This document shows positions 9,015 through 19,023 of a stretch of 64,000 bases of DNA, piece after piece. Source of the DNA: JALZAQ01 sp038253885 (lineage in GTDB: Bacteria; Gemmatimonadota; Gemmatimonadetes; Gemmatimonadales; Gemmatimonadaceae); assembly GCA_038253885.1 (NCBI GenBank), contig JBBSGP010000016.1, positions 1-64,000 on the forward strand, in the 5' to 3' direction. The stretch's first letter is position 1. Every line of letters starts with the position of its first letter. Made by a program: the position numbers and the translations under genes. The notes under the pieces are model-generated. The model worked only from the letters and a program-made list of their open reading frames with translations, had not been told where the DNA came from and searched no databases.

Positions 9015-9560
9015 ATGGCCGACTCTCCCGTCGCTCTGCTGCGCGCGCACTCGCGCCACGCACCCTGGAATGCGCGCGGTCTCGCGGCGCACGTCACGGC
9101 GCTCGTCGACGCGGCAGCGATGCGCCCGACCAACGCGGCTGCCCGGGCATCCCCAAGCGCGCGGGCCGTGCGCTTCTACGTCGCGAACGGACTGCTCGAT
9201 CGACCCGAAGGCACGGGCACCGCTGCGACCTACGGCTACCGGCATCTCCTGCAGCTTCTCCAGATCAAGATCCGCCAGCGCGAAGGTCTGACCCTCGACC
9301 GGATCAAGGTCGAGCTGAAGGACCTCACCGGTGATTCGTTGGAGAGAAAGGTCGCGACCTCGCTCGCGCCCGCCCTCGGCGCGCACGCGGATGATGTCGT
9401 CGCTCGCGATGGTGAGGACGACGGAAGCTGGCGCCGCGTGATGGTGGCCGACGGCATCGAGCTGCACGTCCGCGAGGACACGCCGGCAGCCCGCGACCAG
9501 GCTCTCATGGCGATGCGCGAAGCCGTCCGAGCCGCGCTCGGACGCGAAGATATCCGATAG
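9015..9560 (+). CDS. MerR-like transcriptional regulator
   Basis: The 181-residue protein has a MerR-type winged-helix segment around 50-85 (VRFYVANGLLDRP followed by a Tyr-Gly-Tyr-Arg wing and a hydrophobic LLQLLQIKIRQ helix), then a short C-terminal region with no recognised effector domain. MerR proteins bend promoter DNA as dimers. It ends 12 bases before the kinase gene, suggesting co-transcription and perhaps control of it. TATTGT at 9003-9008 is placed like a -10 element six bases before the ATG, with no clear ribosome-binding site. Confidence 0.8.
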   Translation: MADSPVALLRAHSRHAPWNARGLAAHVTALVDAAAMRPTNAAARASPSARAVRFYVANGLLDRPEGTGTAATYGYRHLLQLLQIKIRQREGLTLDRIKVELKDLTGDSLERKVATSLAPALGAHADDVVARDGEDDGSWRRVMVADGIELHVREDTPAARDQALMAMREAVRAALGREDIR

Positions 9561-9572
9561 CGCGTCGCCGTC

Positions 9573-11981
9573 ATGAATTCTGACCTCCGGGACCGGCTCC
9601 AGAACACGCTCGGCGCCGCCTACACCCTCGAGCGTGAGCTGGGCGGTGGGGGGATGTCGCGTGTCTTCGTGGCAACGGAGATCGCCCTCGGGCGCAAGGT
9701 CGTGGTGAAGGTGTTGCCTCCCGAGCTGGCGGCCGCGGTGAGCGTCGAGAGGTTCAAGCGCGAGATCCAGCTCGCCGCTCGTCTCCAGCACGCGCACATC
9801 GTCCCCCTCCTCACGGCGGGGGACTCCGGCGGGCTTCCCTATTACACGATGCCGCTGGTCGAGGGCGAGTCGCTCCGCTCCCGCCTGTCGCGCGGCGGCG
9901 AGCTGCCGATCTCGGCTGCGCAGAAATTTCTCCGGGACACAGCGAGCGCGCTGGCATACGCGCATGGACAGGGTGTCGTGCATCGCGACATCAAGCCCGA
10001 GAACATTCTCGTGACGGCGCACGACGCGCAGGTGGTGGACTTCGGCGTGGCGAAGGCCATCAGCGCATCGGCGACGTCGGTCGACAGCAGCCTCACCACG
10101 CTCGGGCTGGCCCTCGGCACGCCCGCCTACATGGCGCCCGAGCAGGCGAGCGCCGACCCGGTGGTGGATCATCGCGCCGATCTCTATGCGTTCGGTGTGG
10201 TCGCGTACGAACTGCTCACCGGCTCGACCCCCTTCTCCGGCCGCACCCCACAGCAGCTCCTGGCCGCCCACGTGACCGAGAGTCCCGAGCCGCTCGCGAA
10301 GCGCCGCCCGGGAGTGCCGTTCGGGCTGGCGGATCTCATCATGCGCTGTCTCGAGAAGCGGCCGGCCGATCGGCCGCAGACAGCCGACGAGATCGTGCGA
10401 GCCCTCGACGCGGTGGCGACTCCTTCCGGCATCGTGCCGAAGACCGGCACTCCGGTCGCATCGAGGTATCGCCTCCAAGCGTACGCTGCCGCCGTCATCT
10501 TGCTGCCCGCGCTCGCGTTCGCGGGATATCTGGGAGCGCATCGCCGGCCCGCGGCGACCGCGGTTCACGGTGTTATGCCGGGCGACGCGCCCCCGGCCAG
10601 CGCGCATGCTGCGACCGTCAGTTCGGTCGCCGTGCTTCCGTTCGTCAACGTCGGGGGCCGTCCCGAGGAGGACTATTTCTCGGATGGGATGACCGACGAG
10701 CTCGCCAATGTGCTCAGCAAGGTGCCGCGTCTCCGGGTTGCCTCTCGCACTTCGACCTTCGCGTTCAAGGGAAAGAGCGCCGACATCGGCGATATCGGAC
10801 GAACCCTGAAGGTCGGGACCGTGCTCGAGGGGAGCGTGCGGCACGAGGGACGCAAGCTCCGGATCCGCGCGCAGCTCACCGATGTCACCGACGGTCTCGC
10901 TCTCTGGTCGGAGAGCTACGAGCGCGAGATGAAGGACGTTTTCCAGGTGCAGGACGAGATCGCCAACGCGATCGTCGGCGCCCTGCGACTCACCCTGGGC
11001 ACCGACGCGCCCCCGCACCGCGCCGCGGGCGGAACGGAGAGCTTGCAGGCGCACGACCTCTATCTGAGAGGACGATATCTCCAGCGGAAGCTCACTGAGC
11101 CGGACCTCCGGCGGAGTCTCGAGCTGTATCGGCAAGCTCTCGATCTCGACCCCAATTACGCCCTGGTCTGGAGCGGGATCGCGACTGCCTGGGACTGGCT
11201 CGCCGACGACTGGGTCGCGCCGCGAGACGCGTACCCGATCGCCAAGGCAGCAGCGCTCAAAGCTATCGCGCTGGACTCGACACTCTCCGATCCGCACGCC
11301 GAGCTCTCACTCATTCTCTCCTCCTACGAGTGGGACTTTGCCGGATCTGCACGTGAGGGCCAGCGCGCAATCGCGCTGAATCCCAATGACGCGTACAGTT
11401 ACGACGCCTACGCTTGGGTGCTCCAGGCAATCGGACAGCTCGACTCGGCGAAGGTGATGGCGAAGCGGGCTCAGCTCCTGGACCCCCTGGCTCCCTTCCC
11501 CACCACCTACGTCGGCGATGTGCTCGCCATCATCGGCGACTACCCGGCCGCGATCGAGGAATACCGCAAAGCGCTCGAGCTGAGCTCGACATACACTTTG
11601 GCACTTCTGCACAGCGGCGACGCGTTGCTGGCGGCCGCGCGGCCGGCGGAGGCGATCGCCTTCTTTCGGCGCAGTCCGGATTTCGGCGTTCGAGCCCGGG
11701 CCGGGCTAGCCCGCGCGCTGGCACTGAATGGTCATCCGGACGAGGCACGGCGGCTGGCCGTCGGTCTGGAGCGGGAGTCGGCGCACCGGTATGTCCGGCT
11801 GGAAGAGATCGCCGCGATCTACGTAAGCCTGGGCGAGGCGAACCAGGCATTCGATTGGCTGGAGCGGGCGTACCGCAACCGCTCTGCTGGCATGATCGGG
11901 CTCAAGACCGACACACGCTGGGCACCGATTCGCGCGGATCCGCGATTCATCTCACTGATGAAGAGAGTCGGGCTGCCCTGA
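9573..11981 (+). CDS. Ser/Thr protein kinase with TolB-like and TPR domains
   Basis: The 802-residue protein carries an N-terminal Hanks-type kinase domain (about 15-275) with a glycine-rich loop (LGGGGMSRVF), catalytic loop VVHRDIKPENILV, DFG motif (VVDFGVAK) and MAPEQ. One TM segment follows at about 296-315. The extracytoplasmic part begins with a TolB/FlgO-like alpha-beta domain (SVAVLPFVNVGG onward, about 350-470) and continues with tetratricopeptide repeats to the end. This fusion is common in Gemmatimonadota and Acidobacteriota (my recollection of the families). The target and ligand are unknown. It lies 12 bases downstream of the MerR-like gene. Confidence 0.93.
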   Translation: MNSDLRDRLQNTLGAAYTLERELGGGGMSRVFVATEIALGRKVVVKVLPPELAAAVSVERFKREIQLAARLQHAHIVPLLTAGDSGGLPYYTMPLVEGESLRSRLSRGGELPISAAQKFLRDTASALAYAHGQGVVHRDIKPENILVTAHDAQVVDFGVAKAISASATSVDSSLTTLGLALGTPAYMAPEQASADPVVDHRADLYAFGVVAYELLTGSTPFSGRTPQQLLAAHVTESPEPLAKRRPGVPFGLADLIMRCLEKRPADRPQTADEIVRALDAVATPSGIVPKTGTPVASRYRLQAYAAAVILLPALAFAGYLGAHRRPAATAVHGVMPGDAPPASAHAATVSSVAVLPFVNVGGRPEEDYFSDGMTDELANVLSKVPRLRVASRTSTFAFKGKSADIGDIGRTLKVGTVLEGSVRHEGRKLRIRAQLTDVTDGLALWSESYEREMKDVFQVQDEIANAIVGALRLTLGTDAPPHRAAGGTESLQAHDLYLRGRYLQRKLTEPDLRRSLELYRQALDLDPNYALVWSGIATAWDWLADDWVAPRDAYPIAKAAALKAIALDSTLSDPHAELSLILSSYEWDFAGSAREGQRAIALNPNDAYSYDAYAWVLQAIGQLDSAKVMAKRAQLLDPLAPFPTTYVGDVLAIIGDYPAAIEEYRKALELSSTYTLALLHSGDALLAAARPAEAIAFFRRSPDFGVRARAGLARALALNGHPDEARRLAVGLERESAHRYVRLEEIAAIYVSLGEANQAFDWLERAYRNRSAGMIGLKTDTRWAPIRADPRFISLMKRVGLP

Positions 11982-11984
11982 TGC

Positions 11985-14900
11985 TCAGGCCGGATCGCGA
12001 TCGGCGCCGCCGCTACCCTTGCGTATCTCCAGCAGTCTGAGCCCGTCGGTCGCGCGGCGAAAGCCAGCGGTGACGAACGCCTCGACCAGCGGGCTCGCGA
12101 GCGCGGGAATACCGTTCACGCTCTCGACCGTGACCGAGCGGCGTCGCCATACACCGCTCCCGCCTCGCTCCAGATAACCGGCGAGAGCTCGCGCGCCATC
12201 CACCACCATCTCGCCGGTCATGCCGTCGGCGACCATCACCCTCCGTCCCCGGCCTTCCGCCGAGAGGACCACGGCTCCTCCGCGCGTCACCAAGAGAGCC
12301 CCCGCGCCGCGCGGACGCGATAGCGGGTCGCGCTCCATACCCTCGAGCGGCAGCGCGTACACGTTCGCGGGATCTGACGCCGCGAGCACCACCATCGGCG
12401 CGTGTCCACCGTCCCCCTCCTCTCGAACGGCCCGCAAGCGCTCCACCGCGTCGGGCAACGCGAACTGTGCGCCCCAGAGTCCCTGAACGAAATAACCGCG
12501 ACGCACCTCACCGCGGTACTCGAGGCGCTTGAGCTCCCGATAGATGGCCCGCCACCCAACGGGGGGGCGCTCGCGACGCCACCAGTCGCGGGCCACCACA
12601 CCGTAACGCGTCAACCATCGGCGCGCGATCGTCTCGGCGTGTTCCTCCTCCGTGGGACGAGCCCCCCAGCTGCCGGTGACGCGGCCGTCCATCGGACGGA
12701 GCATCGACCATCGGCCGACCCATCCGCTCGCCGGGCCCAGATCGGGTCGCCGCCACTTCGGTAGGCGACGCAGATTCGGCCGACGCTGCACGACGTGCCG
12801 CCCCGAAGAGGGAGTGAACTCGTGCGGCAGCCAGCGCGTCGGGTCCGGTGCGTCGCGCCGCGGCCGGTCCGGCAGTGGCTTCATCCGGGCGATCTCGCGC
12901 ATCGCCTCGATGCTGTCATTGGTCGCCAGCCCTGCTGCCACCAGCTCTCGCAGTGCGTCGCGCAGAGCGAGTATCCCGAGACCCGTCACGACCTGCAGAT
13001 CCCCGATGAAGGAAGCGCCGAATCGTAACAGCGCATCGGCCACTCCCGTGGCTGCGTCGGAGAGGGAGAGAGTCGTCTCCTCGGTCATCCAGAGCGACGC
13101 CTGTCCGCGCTCGAAGAACCTGATTCCGGCGAGTGCGATGATGCCTTGAGCACGGTCCGCTCTCGGCTCGCCTGCCCAGGCGAGCCGTCCAGAGGCGCCA
13201 AATTGAGAGAGCCACACCGGCTCGTACCGATGGACTCTCGACGGCAGATAATCCCGCTCCCAACCGAGAGCCGGGCGCGCGAGTCCTGCGAGCTGGTCGA
13301 GGATCGCCTCGAGACCGGCGGCTCCATCGAGGCGATCGCGCGGATCCACATGTTGCCAGCGTTGCAAGAAGGCCTCGAACGTCGGCAGCGTCACCGGCTC
13401 GATCTGCCGGCGAAGCGCGGCGAGCGCGCGAAGACGCGCCTGCTCGACCAGGCGCCGCACACACCACTGCGGCTCCGTCGCCGCGCGGCCACCAGCCGCC
13501 GGGCGAAAGACACCGCGCACCAGCCGGCCAGTGCGTTCCCACTCCGATAATCGCGCCTCGATCCAGCGCGCCGGCCAGCCGTAGCGCGCGTGGACCCCGG
13601 CCACCGTCACCGGCCCAGCGAGCGCGAGGAAGCGCGACAGCACCTCGCGCCGGGCCGCGCGGGGATCCATGCTGGCGATCCTCAGCGGCTCCGGGACCAC
13701 TGCACTTGCGTCCGTTTCCGACATTGCCGATCCGGCCCCCACCCGAACCCGCTCGATCTGTTCTGCTCCGAACGCCGCCGCGTAGCGCGACCAGCTCTCG
13801 GTGAGCACCAGTCGCCACTCGCGCGACTCCGGCGGCCCCAGCGGAATGGCGATCGCTCGCCCTGCCCCGATGAGCTCATCGACCGGATCACCGCGGCGCC
13901 AGAGCGCTGCTTCGGCGGTTCGCGCGCGCAGCTCGGCGAGAGCCAGGTCACCCGATCGCTCGAGCCGATGAGCCAACTCGTCGGCGCTGCGTGCCCGCCG
14001 TCCCTCGGCCGTGCCGCGGCGATCGGCCAGCACTTCCTCGAGTGCGCGCGCGGTGTCCTCATCGGCACCCTCCTCACCCATGACCTCGTCGAGGAGAGCG
14101 CGGTCGACCGACAGCAGGGCCGCCCGGCGCTCGGCTCGCGGAGTGTCGTCGCCGTAGAGCCAATCCATCACGAAGCCGAACTGGAGGCTCGACGCGAACG
14201 GGGAAGGACGCTCCGTCTCCACCAGCCGCACCTGGATCTGGCCGGTGCCGATCGCCGTCAGCACCTCGCGCAGCCCGGCGAGGTCGAAGGCATCCTGCAG
14301 CACCTCGCGATACGTCTCGACGAGGATAGGAAAAGTCGGAAATCGCCGGACCGTCTCGAGCAGATCGAGGGCCTTGAGCCGTTGCAGCCAGAGCGGCATG
14401 CGACGACGCGGATTCTGCCTCGGCAACAGCAGCGCTCGCGCCGCGTTCATCCGGAAGCGGGCTCCGAAGAGTGATGTCGTCCCCACCTCGTCCAGTACCC
14501 GCCGTTCCGCTTCCTCCGGCGTGAGACCAGCCAGCACGTGGAGGGGCGGGGCGCCGCCGAGATCGGGAAGCCGGAGCATGATGCCATCGTCCGTCGTCTG
14601 AACCTGCACCTCGAGACCCTGGATGGATTCCCGAAGGCGTTGGGCCAGCGCCATTCCCCAGGGGGCGTTCACCCGACCGCCGAACACGGAGTGAATCACG
14701 ACGCGCACCGCGCCCAGGTCGTCGCGAAAATGCTCGACCACGATCCTGCGCTCGTCCGGCACTTCTCCAGTCGCTGCCCGCTGCTCGGCCACGTAATCGC
14801 GCAGAGCCGTGGCCGACGCGTCGTCGCAGCCGTACGCCGACCTCAGCTCACCGGCGAGTGAGTCATCCTCCGAGCGTTCGGCAACCATCCGCCGCAGCGC

Positions 14901-16724
14901 CCCCACGCGCCGGCTGAGGCTCAGCGAGCGCGTCATGAACTCACCATGCCAGAAGGGCATCCGCGCCGGTGCGCCGGGCGCGGGCGTCACGATCACCCGA
15001 TCATGCTCGATCGCGCCGATGCGCCATGTGGCGGATCCCAGTTGGAAGACATCGCCCACCCGTGACTCGTGCACGAACTCCTCATCCAGCTCGCCCAACC
15101 GCGTGCGGTCCGGGAGATTCACGGTGTAGAGTCCGCGATCGGGGATGGTTCCCCCCGAGATCACCGCAGTCATCCGGCTCGCGCGCGAGCCGGAGAGTCG
15201 ATCCGTCACCCGATCCCAGCTGATCCGAGGCTCCAGCTCTGCCGCCAGATCGGACGGATACTTTCCCGACAGCATCGCCAGCACTTCATCGAAGATGGCG
15301 CGCGTGAGTCGATGGTAGGGATAGGCGCGCCGGACCAGGTCCTGGAGGTCGGCGGACGTCCAGTCGTCCACCGACACGGCTGCAACGATGCTCTGCGCGA
15401 GAACATCCAGCGCATTCTGCGGCACGGTCGTCGGCTCGACATCGCCCTCTCGCATGGCGCCCGAGATGGCGACGATCTCCACCAGGTCATCGCGAAACAT
15501 CGGGACCAGGACGCCCCGGCTCATCTGATCCAGGGAGTGTCCTGCACGACCCACTCGCTGCAGGCCGGCGGCGACGCGCTTGGGAGACTGGATCTGGAGC
15601 ACCAGATCCACCGAGCCGATGTCGATGCCGAGCTCCAGCGAGCTCGTCGCGACCAGAGCCGAGAGCTCGCCGGCTTTGAGCTGCTGCTCGAGCAGGAATC
15701 GCCGCTCGCGCGCCAGGGAGCCGTGGTACGGGCGAGCCAGCTCCTCGCCCGCGAGCGCATTGACGCGAGCGGCGATCTTCTCGGCTTGTCCGCGATTGTT
15801 GACGAACACGAGCGTGGTGCGGGCCGAGCGGATGGATTGGAGGATCAGCTCCACCGTCTTGGGCCATATCGTGCCGCCGATACTTCCCAGATCCGGCACC
15901 GGCGATGCCACCGAAAGCTCCATCCGCTTGACGAGGCCGCAGTCCACGATGCGAACCGGCCTGGCCACCTGCTCGCCGTCGCCGGCCGGCGACACCGGCT
16001 CGCAACCGCCGAGGTAGCGCGCGATCTCGTCCAGCGGCCGCTGCGTCGCCGACAGCCCGATGCGCTGCGGCGATGTGCGGCGGGGTGCGGCTGCTCCAGT
16101 CGCCAGAGAGTCGGACGGTTTCGCGAGCAGAGCATCGAGTCGCTCCAGCGTGAGCGCGAGATGTGCTCCGCGCTTGGTGCCGGCCACGGCGTGAATCTCG
16201 TCCACGATCACCGCGCGAACACCCGAGAAGATTCCGCGCCCGCGCTCCGTCGTGAGCATGATGTTGAGCGACTCGGGAGTCGTGATCAGGATGTGCGGCG
16301 ACTTCCGCAGCATCCGGGCGCGCGCCGAGGCGGGCGTGTCTCCCGTGCGAACCGCCACCCGGATCTCGGGAAATGGCTTGCCGGCGGTATCGAATCGCGC
16401 GCGCAGCTCGGCGAGAGGGCGCTCGAGGTTGCGCTGGATGTCGTTGTTGAGCGCCTTGAGGGGGGAGATGTAGAGGATCTGCACCGCGTTCGCGAGTGGA
16501 GCCTCGAGCCCCAGGACGATGAGCTGGTTCAGCTCCCAGAGGAACGCCGCCAACGTTTTCCCGGTGCCGGTCGGCGCGAGGATGAGCGTGTGCTCCCCTG
16601 ATGCGATCGCCGGCCACCCCTGGAGTTGCGGCTCGCTCGGCATGCCGAGAGTCTCGGCGAACCAGGCCCGGACGATGGGGTGGAAGGGGCGGAGCGCGGC
16701 AGAACGAGAGGGAGCGCGGGCCAT
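11985..16724 (-). CDS. lhr: Lhr-family ATP-dependent helicase
   Basis: The 1579-residue protein is a full-length Lhr-type superfamily 2 helicase. The N-terminal core has Walker A APTGTGKT (near residue 52), DEIH box, LSATQRP motif III and a second RecA fold with QRVGRAGH. A winged-helix and Lhr-core extension follows, then the long C-terminal half characteristic of 1500-residue Lhr proteins. Lhr unwinds RNA:DNA and DNA duplexes 3' to 5' in repair (known for mycobacterial and E. coli homologues). The gene converges on the kinase gene with only three bases between the stops, and no terminator hairpin is evident there. Confidence 0.95.
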   Translation of the reverse strand: MARAPSRSAALRPFHPIVRAWFAETLGMPSEPQLQGWPAIASGEHTLILAPTGTGKTLAAFLWELNQLIVLGLEAPLANAVQILYISPLKALNNDIQRNLERPLAELRARFDTAGKPFPEIRVAVRTGDTPASARARMLRKSPHILITTPESLNIMLTTERGRGIFSGVRAVIVDEIHAVAGTKRGAHLALTLERLDALLAKPSDSLATGAAAPRRTSPQRIGLSATQRPLDEIARYLGGCEPVSPAGDGEQVARPVRIVDCGLVKRMELSVASPVPDLGSIGGTIWPKTVELILQSIRSARTTLVFVNNRGQAEKIAARVNALAGEELARPYHGSLARERRFLLEQQLKAGELSALVATSSLELGIDIGSVDLVLQIQSPKRVAAGLQRVGRAGHSLDQMSRGVLVPMFRDDLVEIVAISGAMREGDVEPTTVPQNALDVLAQSIVAAVSVDDWTSADLQDLVRRAYPYHRLTRAIFDEVLAMLSGKYPSDLAAELEPRISWDRVTDRLSGSRASRMTAVISGGTIPDRGLYTVNLPDRTRLGELDEEFVHESRVGDVFQLGSATWRIGAIEHDRVIVTPAPGAPARMPFWHGEFMTRSLSLSRRVGALRRMVAERSEDDSLAGELRSAYGCDDASATALRDYVAEQRAATGEVPDERRIVVEHFRDDLGAVRVVIHSVFGGRVNAPWGMALAQRLRESIQGLEVQVQTTDDGIMLRLPDLGGAPPLHVLAGLTPEEAERRVLDEVGTTSLFGARFRMNAARALLLPRQNPRRRMPLWLQRLKALDLLETVRRFPTFPILVETYREVLQDAFDLAGLREVLTAIGTGQIQVRLVETERPSPFASSLQFGFVMDWLYGDDTPRAERRAALLSVDRALLDEVMGEEGADEDTARALEEVLADRRGTAEGRRARSADELAHRLERSGDLALAELRARTAEAALWRRGDPVDELIGAGRAIAIPLGPPESREWRLVLTESWSRYAAAFGAEQIERVRVGAGSAMSETDASAVVPEPLRIASMDPRAARREVLSRFLALAGPVTVAGVHARYGWPARWIEARLSEWERTGRLVRGVFRPAAGGRAATEPQWCVRRLVEQARLRALAALRRQIEPVTLPTFEAFLQRWQHVDPRDRLDGAAGLEAILDQLAGLARPALGWERDYLPSRVHRYEPVWLSQFGASGRLAWAGEPRADRAQGIIALAGIRFFERGQASLWMTEETTLSLSDAATGVADALLRFGASFIGDLQVVTGLGILALRDALRELVAAGLATNDSIEAMREIARMKPLPDRPRRDAPDPTRWLPHEFTPSSGRHVVQRRPNLRRLPKWRRPDLGPASGWVGRWSMLRPMDGRVTGSWGARPTEEEHAETIARRWLTRYGVVARDWWRRERPPVGWRAIYRELKRLEYRGEVRRGYFVQGLWGAQFALPDAVERLRAVREEGDGGHAPMVVLAASDPANVYALPLEGMERDPLSRPRGAGALLVTRGGAVVLSAEGRGRRVMVADGMTGEMVVDGARALAGYLERGGSGVWRRRSVTVESVNGIPALASPLVEAFVTAGFRRATDGLRLLEIRKGSGGADRDPA

Positions 16725-16765
16725 GGGCGGCTACCGCCCGCGCGGACGGCGGGAGACGCGGCCGG

Positions 16766-18115
16766 TCAGAGCGCCCGCGAGGCGAGGTTCACGATGCGTT
16801 CCCAGATCTTCTCCCTCCATGGTCGCTTGCGGAACTCGGGAAGTGTGATCTCGCGGGAATAGCGGAGATCCTCGAGAAAGATCGAGTCCATCGTCGCCCC
16901 GTTCTCCCGATCCAGCATGTTCAGATTGCTCTCGTCGTTGAATGCCAGGGAGCGGTTGTCGAAGTTCATCGTCCCGACGCTCGACCAGAGCCCATCGGCG
17001 ACCAGCGACTTGGCGTGCATCATCACCGGCTGATACTCGAAGATGCGGACGCGTGCCGCCAACAGCTCCTCGTAGCGCGCGCGCCCCGCGTACCAGGTCG
17101 TCTTCACGTCCGTCGCCGGGCCGGCGGTGAGAATGCGCACATCCACTCCGCGCGCCGCCGCCTTCTTGAGCAGCGACCGAAAATCATCGTCCGGAACGAA
17201 GTAGGAATTACTGATGTAGAGCGTGTGCTCGGCACCGGCGATCGACAGAGCGAAATAGCGCTCTGCGGCCGTGCTGCCGAGGGTGGGCGCGGTGTGCATC
17301 AACCCCGCCACCCCTCGCGCCTGCTGCACGAACGGCTCGAAGGGAAAATACTGGCTCCCCGTCAGGAGCTCACCGGTCGCTTCCGCCCAGCCCGCGGCAA
17401 AGGTCGCCTGGAGCTGGAGCACGGCCGGTCCGGTGAAACGCACATTGGAGTCGCGCCACTGGCCCTTATGGCGACCATCCCCGAACCACTTGTCATCGAG
17501 CCCGAAGCCGCCGGTGTAGCCGATGCGGCCATCCACGACGACCACGCGGATGTGCGAGCGCTGCTGTATTTTGTGCAGCGCGTACCACTTCACCGGGCGG
17601 AACCCGGCCACCAGGACACCAGCCCGGCGGAGCTCGGAGAAGTACGAAGCGGGGAGCGGACCCGCGCCAAACGTGTCGTACAGGAAAAGCACCCGGACTC
17701 CCGCGCGCGCCCGCTCGGTGACGATCCGCTTGAACTCCTCCGCCATCCGTCCGGGATTGCAGTAGTACAGCTGGATGGTGATGGACTTCTTTGCTCCGCG
17801 CAGATCCGCCCACAGCCGGGGGTAGGTCTGATCCCCGTTGATCATGATCGCGACCTGGTTGCCGGCCAGGAGCGGCGTGCCCGTGAACAGCTCCATGGTC
17901 TCGCGGAAGGTGGCGCTCGAGACCGGTGGCGCGGAGTTGTCCCGGCTCATCTGCCTCACCGTGCGGATGGGCGTCCCGCGAAAAGTGAAGAAAAAGCCGA
18001 TGAGTGCGAACACCACCAGAATGATGCCGCAAAGCACCAGTCCGAGGTTCCGCAGAACGTGCTCGATGCGCGAGCCCGTACCGGCGTGGGATGGGGAATG
18101 GAGGCGTGGCGGCAT
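16766..18115 (-). CDS. PLD-superfamily protein, cardiolipin synthase-like
   Basis: The 449-residue protein has one N-terminal TM segment (about 22-44) and two phospholipase-D-type halves. The second motif is canonical (HAKSLVADG followed by GTMNFDNRS). The first reads HIRVVVVDGRIGYTGGF, so Arg replaces the Lys of HxKxxxxD. Cardiolipin synthases join phosphatidyl groups at the inner membrane, and the layout fits that family. The K-to-R change leaves some doubt about standard catalysis. The gene lies 41 bases upstream of the helicase gene on the same strand and may be co-transcribed with it. Confidence 0.85.
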   Translation of the reverse strand: MPPRLHSPSHAGTGSRIEHVLRNLGLVLCGIILVVFALIGFFFTFRGTPIRTVRQMSRDNSAPPVSSATFRETMELFTGTPLLAGNQVAIMINGDQTYPRLWADLRGAKKSITIQLYYCNPGRMAEEFKRIVTERARAGVRVLFLYDTFGAGPLPASYFSELRRAGVLVAGFRPVKWYALHKIQQRSHIRVVVVDGRIGYTGGFGLDDKWFGDGRHKGQWRDSNVRFTGPAVLQLQATFAAGWAEATGELLTGSQYFPFEPFVQQARGVAGLMHTAPTLGSTAAERYFALSIAGAEHTLYISNSYFVPDDDFRSLLKKAAARGVDVRILTAGPATDVKTTWYAGRARYEELLAARVRIFEYQPVMMHAKSLVADGLWSSVGTMNFDNRSLAFNDESNLNMLDRENGATMDSIFLEDLRYSREITLPEFRKRPWREKIWERIVNLASRAL

Positions 18116-18262
18116 ATCTGGCGGCGACTATGCAAACACAGCGCCGGAATCACGCGAGGGTCGGTCCGTCAGGGTCAGCGACCGCCTGCTCGCATTACAT
18201 TACGCGGCGCGGATTGAAGGTCGCGAGCGGAGAACAAGGTCGCCACCCAGAGGACGGTGGAC

Positions 18263-18973
18263 ATGCGTTTCCAGAATCGCGTCGTCATCATCACCGGCCT
18301 GGGCGGCCCCGGTCAACTCGGGGAGGCTCTGGCCCGCGCCTTCTCCGAGGAAGGAGCGCGGATCGTGGCGGTGGATCGCTCGGCTGACAAGCTGCAGGAG
18401 CGAGTGTCTGCCCTGCAGGGCGCGGGGATCCAGATCACGGGTCGGGCCGGCGACCTCGCGGATGAGCGTCGTGTCGGCGACCTGGCCCAGAGCATCGGAA
18501 CCGAACAGGGCGGACAGATTCATGCGGTTGTACATCTTGCCGGAGGCTTCGCGATGAGCGGTCCGGTGGCGGACAGCGACCTCTCCGTGCTTCGCCATCA
18601 GGTCGAGATCAATGTCGTCACCGCCTATCTGGTCACCCGCGCTTTTCTTCCCCTTCTCCGGCCAACGCGCGGGGCGCTCCTCTTTCTCGCCAGCTCAGCT
18701 GCACTTCCCAGTGCGAAGGTCGCGTCGATGTCCGCGTACGCGGCCGCCAAGGGAGCCGTCGTCACGCTGATGCGGGCGGTGGCCGAGGAGGAGCGCGGGA
18801 ATGGAGTGCGCGCGAACGCGCTGGCACCGTCGGCCATCCGTACCGCAGCCAACATCGCGACAATGGGCGCAACTACTCGCTACGTCGAGCGCGAGGACGT
18901 CGCTGCGGCCGCCGTCTTTCTCTGCTCCGACGCGGCGCGCGCCATCACCGGCCAGACCATTGCGCTTGCTTGA
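18263..18973 (+). CDS. SDR-family oxidoreductase
   Basis: The 236-residue protein is a short-chain dehydrogenase/reductase with a Rossmann start (VVIITGLGGPGQLGEALARAF), an acidic residue after beta-2 (AVDRSADKL), the NNAG-like region replaced by HLAGGF, and the catalytic motif YAAAKGA preceded by Ser (FLASSAALPSAKVASMSAYAAAKG). I prefer ATG at 18263, placed after AGAGGA, over an in-frame GTG at 18257. The substrate cannot be inferred. Its stop lies 50 bases before the RepA-like start that I prefer. Confidence 0.88.
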   Translation: MRFQNRVVIITGLGGPGQLGEALARAFSEEGARIVAVDRSADKLQERVSALQGAGIQITGRAGDLADERRVGDLAQSIGTEQGGQIHAVVHLAGGFAMSGPVADSDLSVLRHQVEINVVTAYLVTRAFLPLLRPTRGALLFLASSAALPSAKVASMSAYAAAKGAVVTLMRAVAEEERGNGVRANALAPSAIRTAANIATMGATTRYVEREDVAAAAVFLCSDAARAITGQTIALA

Positions 18974-19023
18974 GCCCCCGCATTCTGCTTGCCCGCACCG
19001 ATACGGGAGACCACCTTTCGGCC

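Noticed and set aside
7722..11297. A 1191-codon open frame on the minus strand across the bipolar-protein, kinase-like, MerR and Ser/Thr kinase genes
   Set aside because: It is antisense to four well-supported genes and has no domain-like sequence. Long antisense open frames are expected in GC-rich DNA with biased third positions.
18970..19023. TTG start for the RepA-like gene overlapping the SDR stop
   Set aside because: No ribosome-binding site and the extra 18 residues look unstructured. ATG 19024 is preferred, but the case is not closed.
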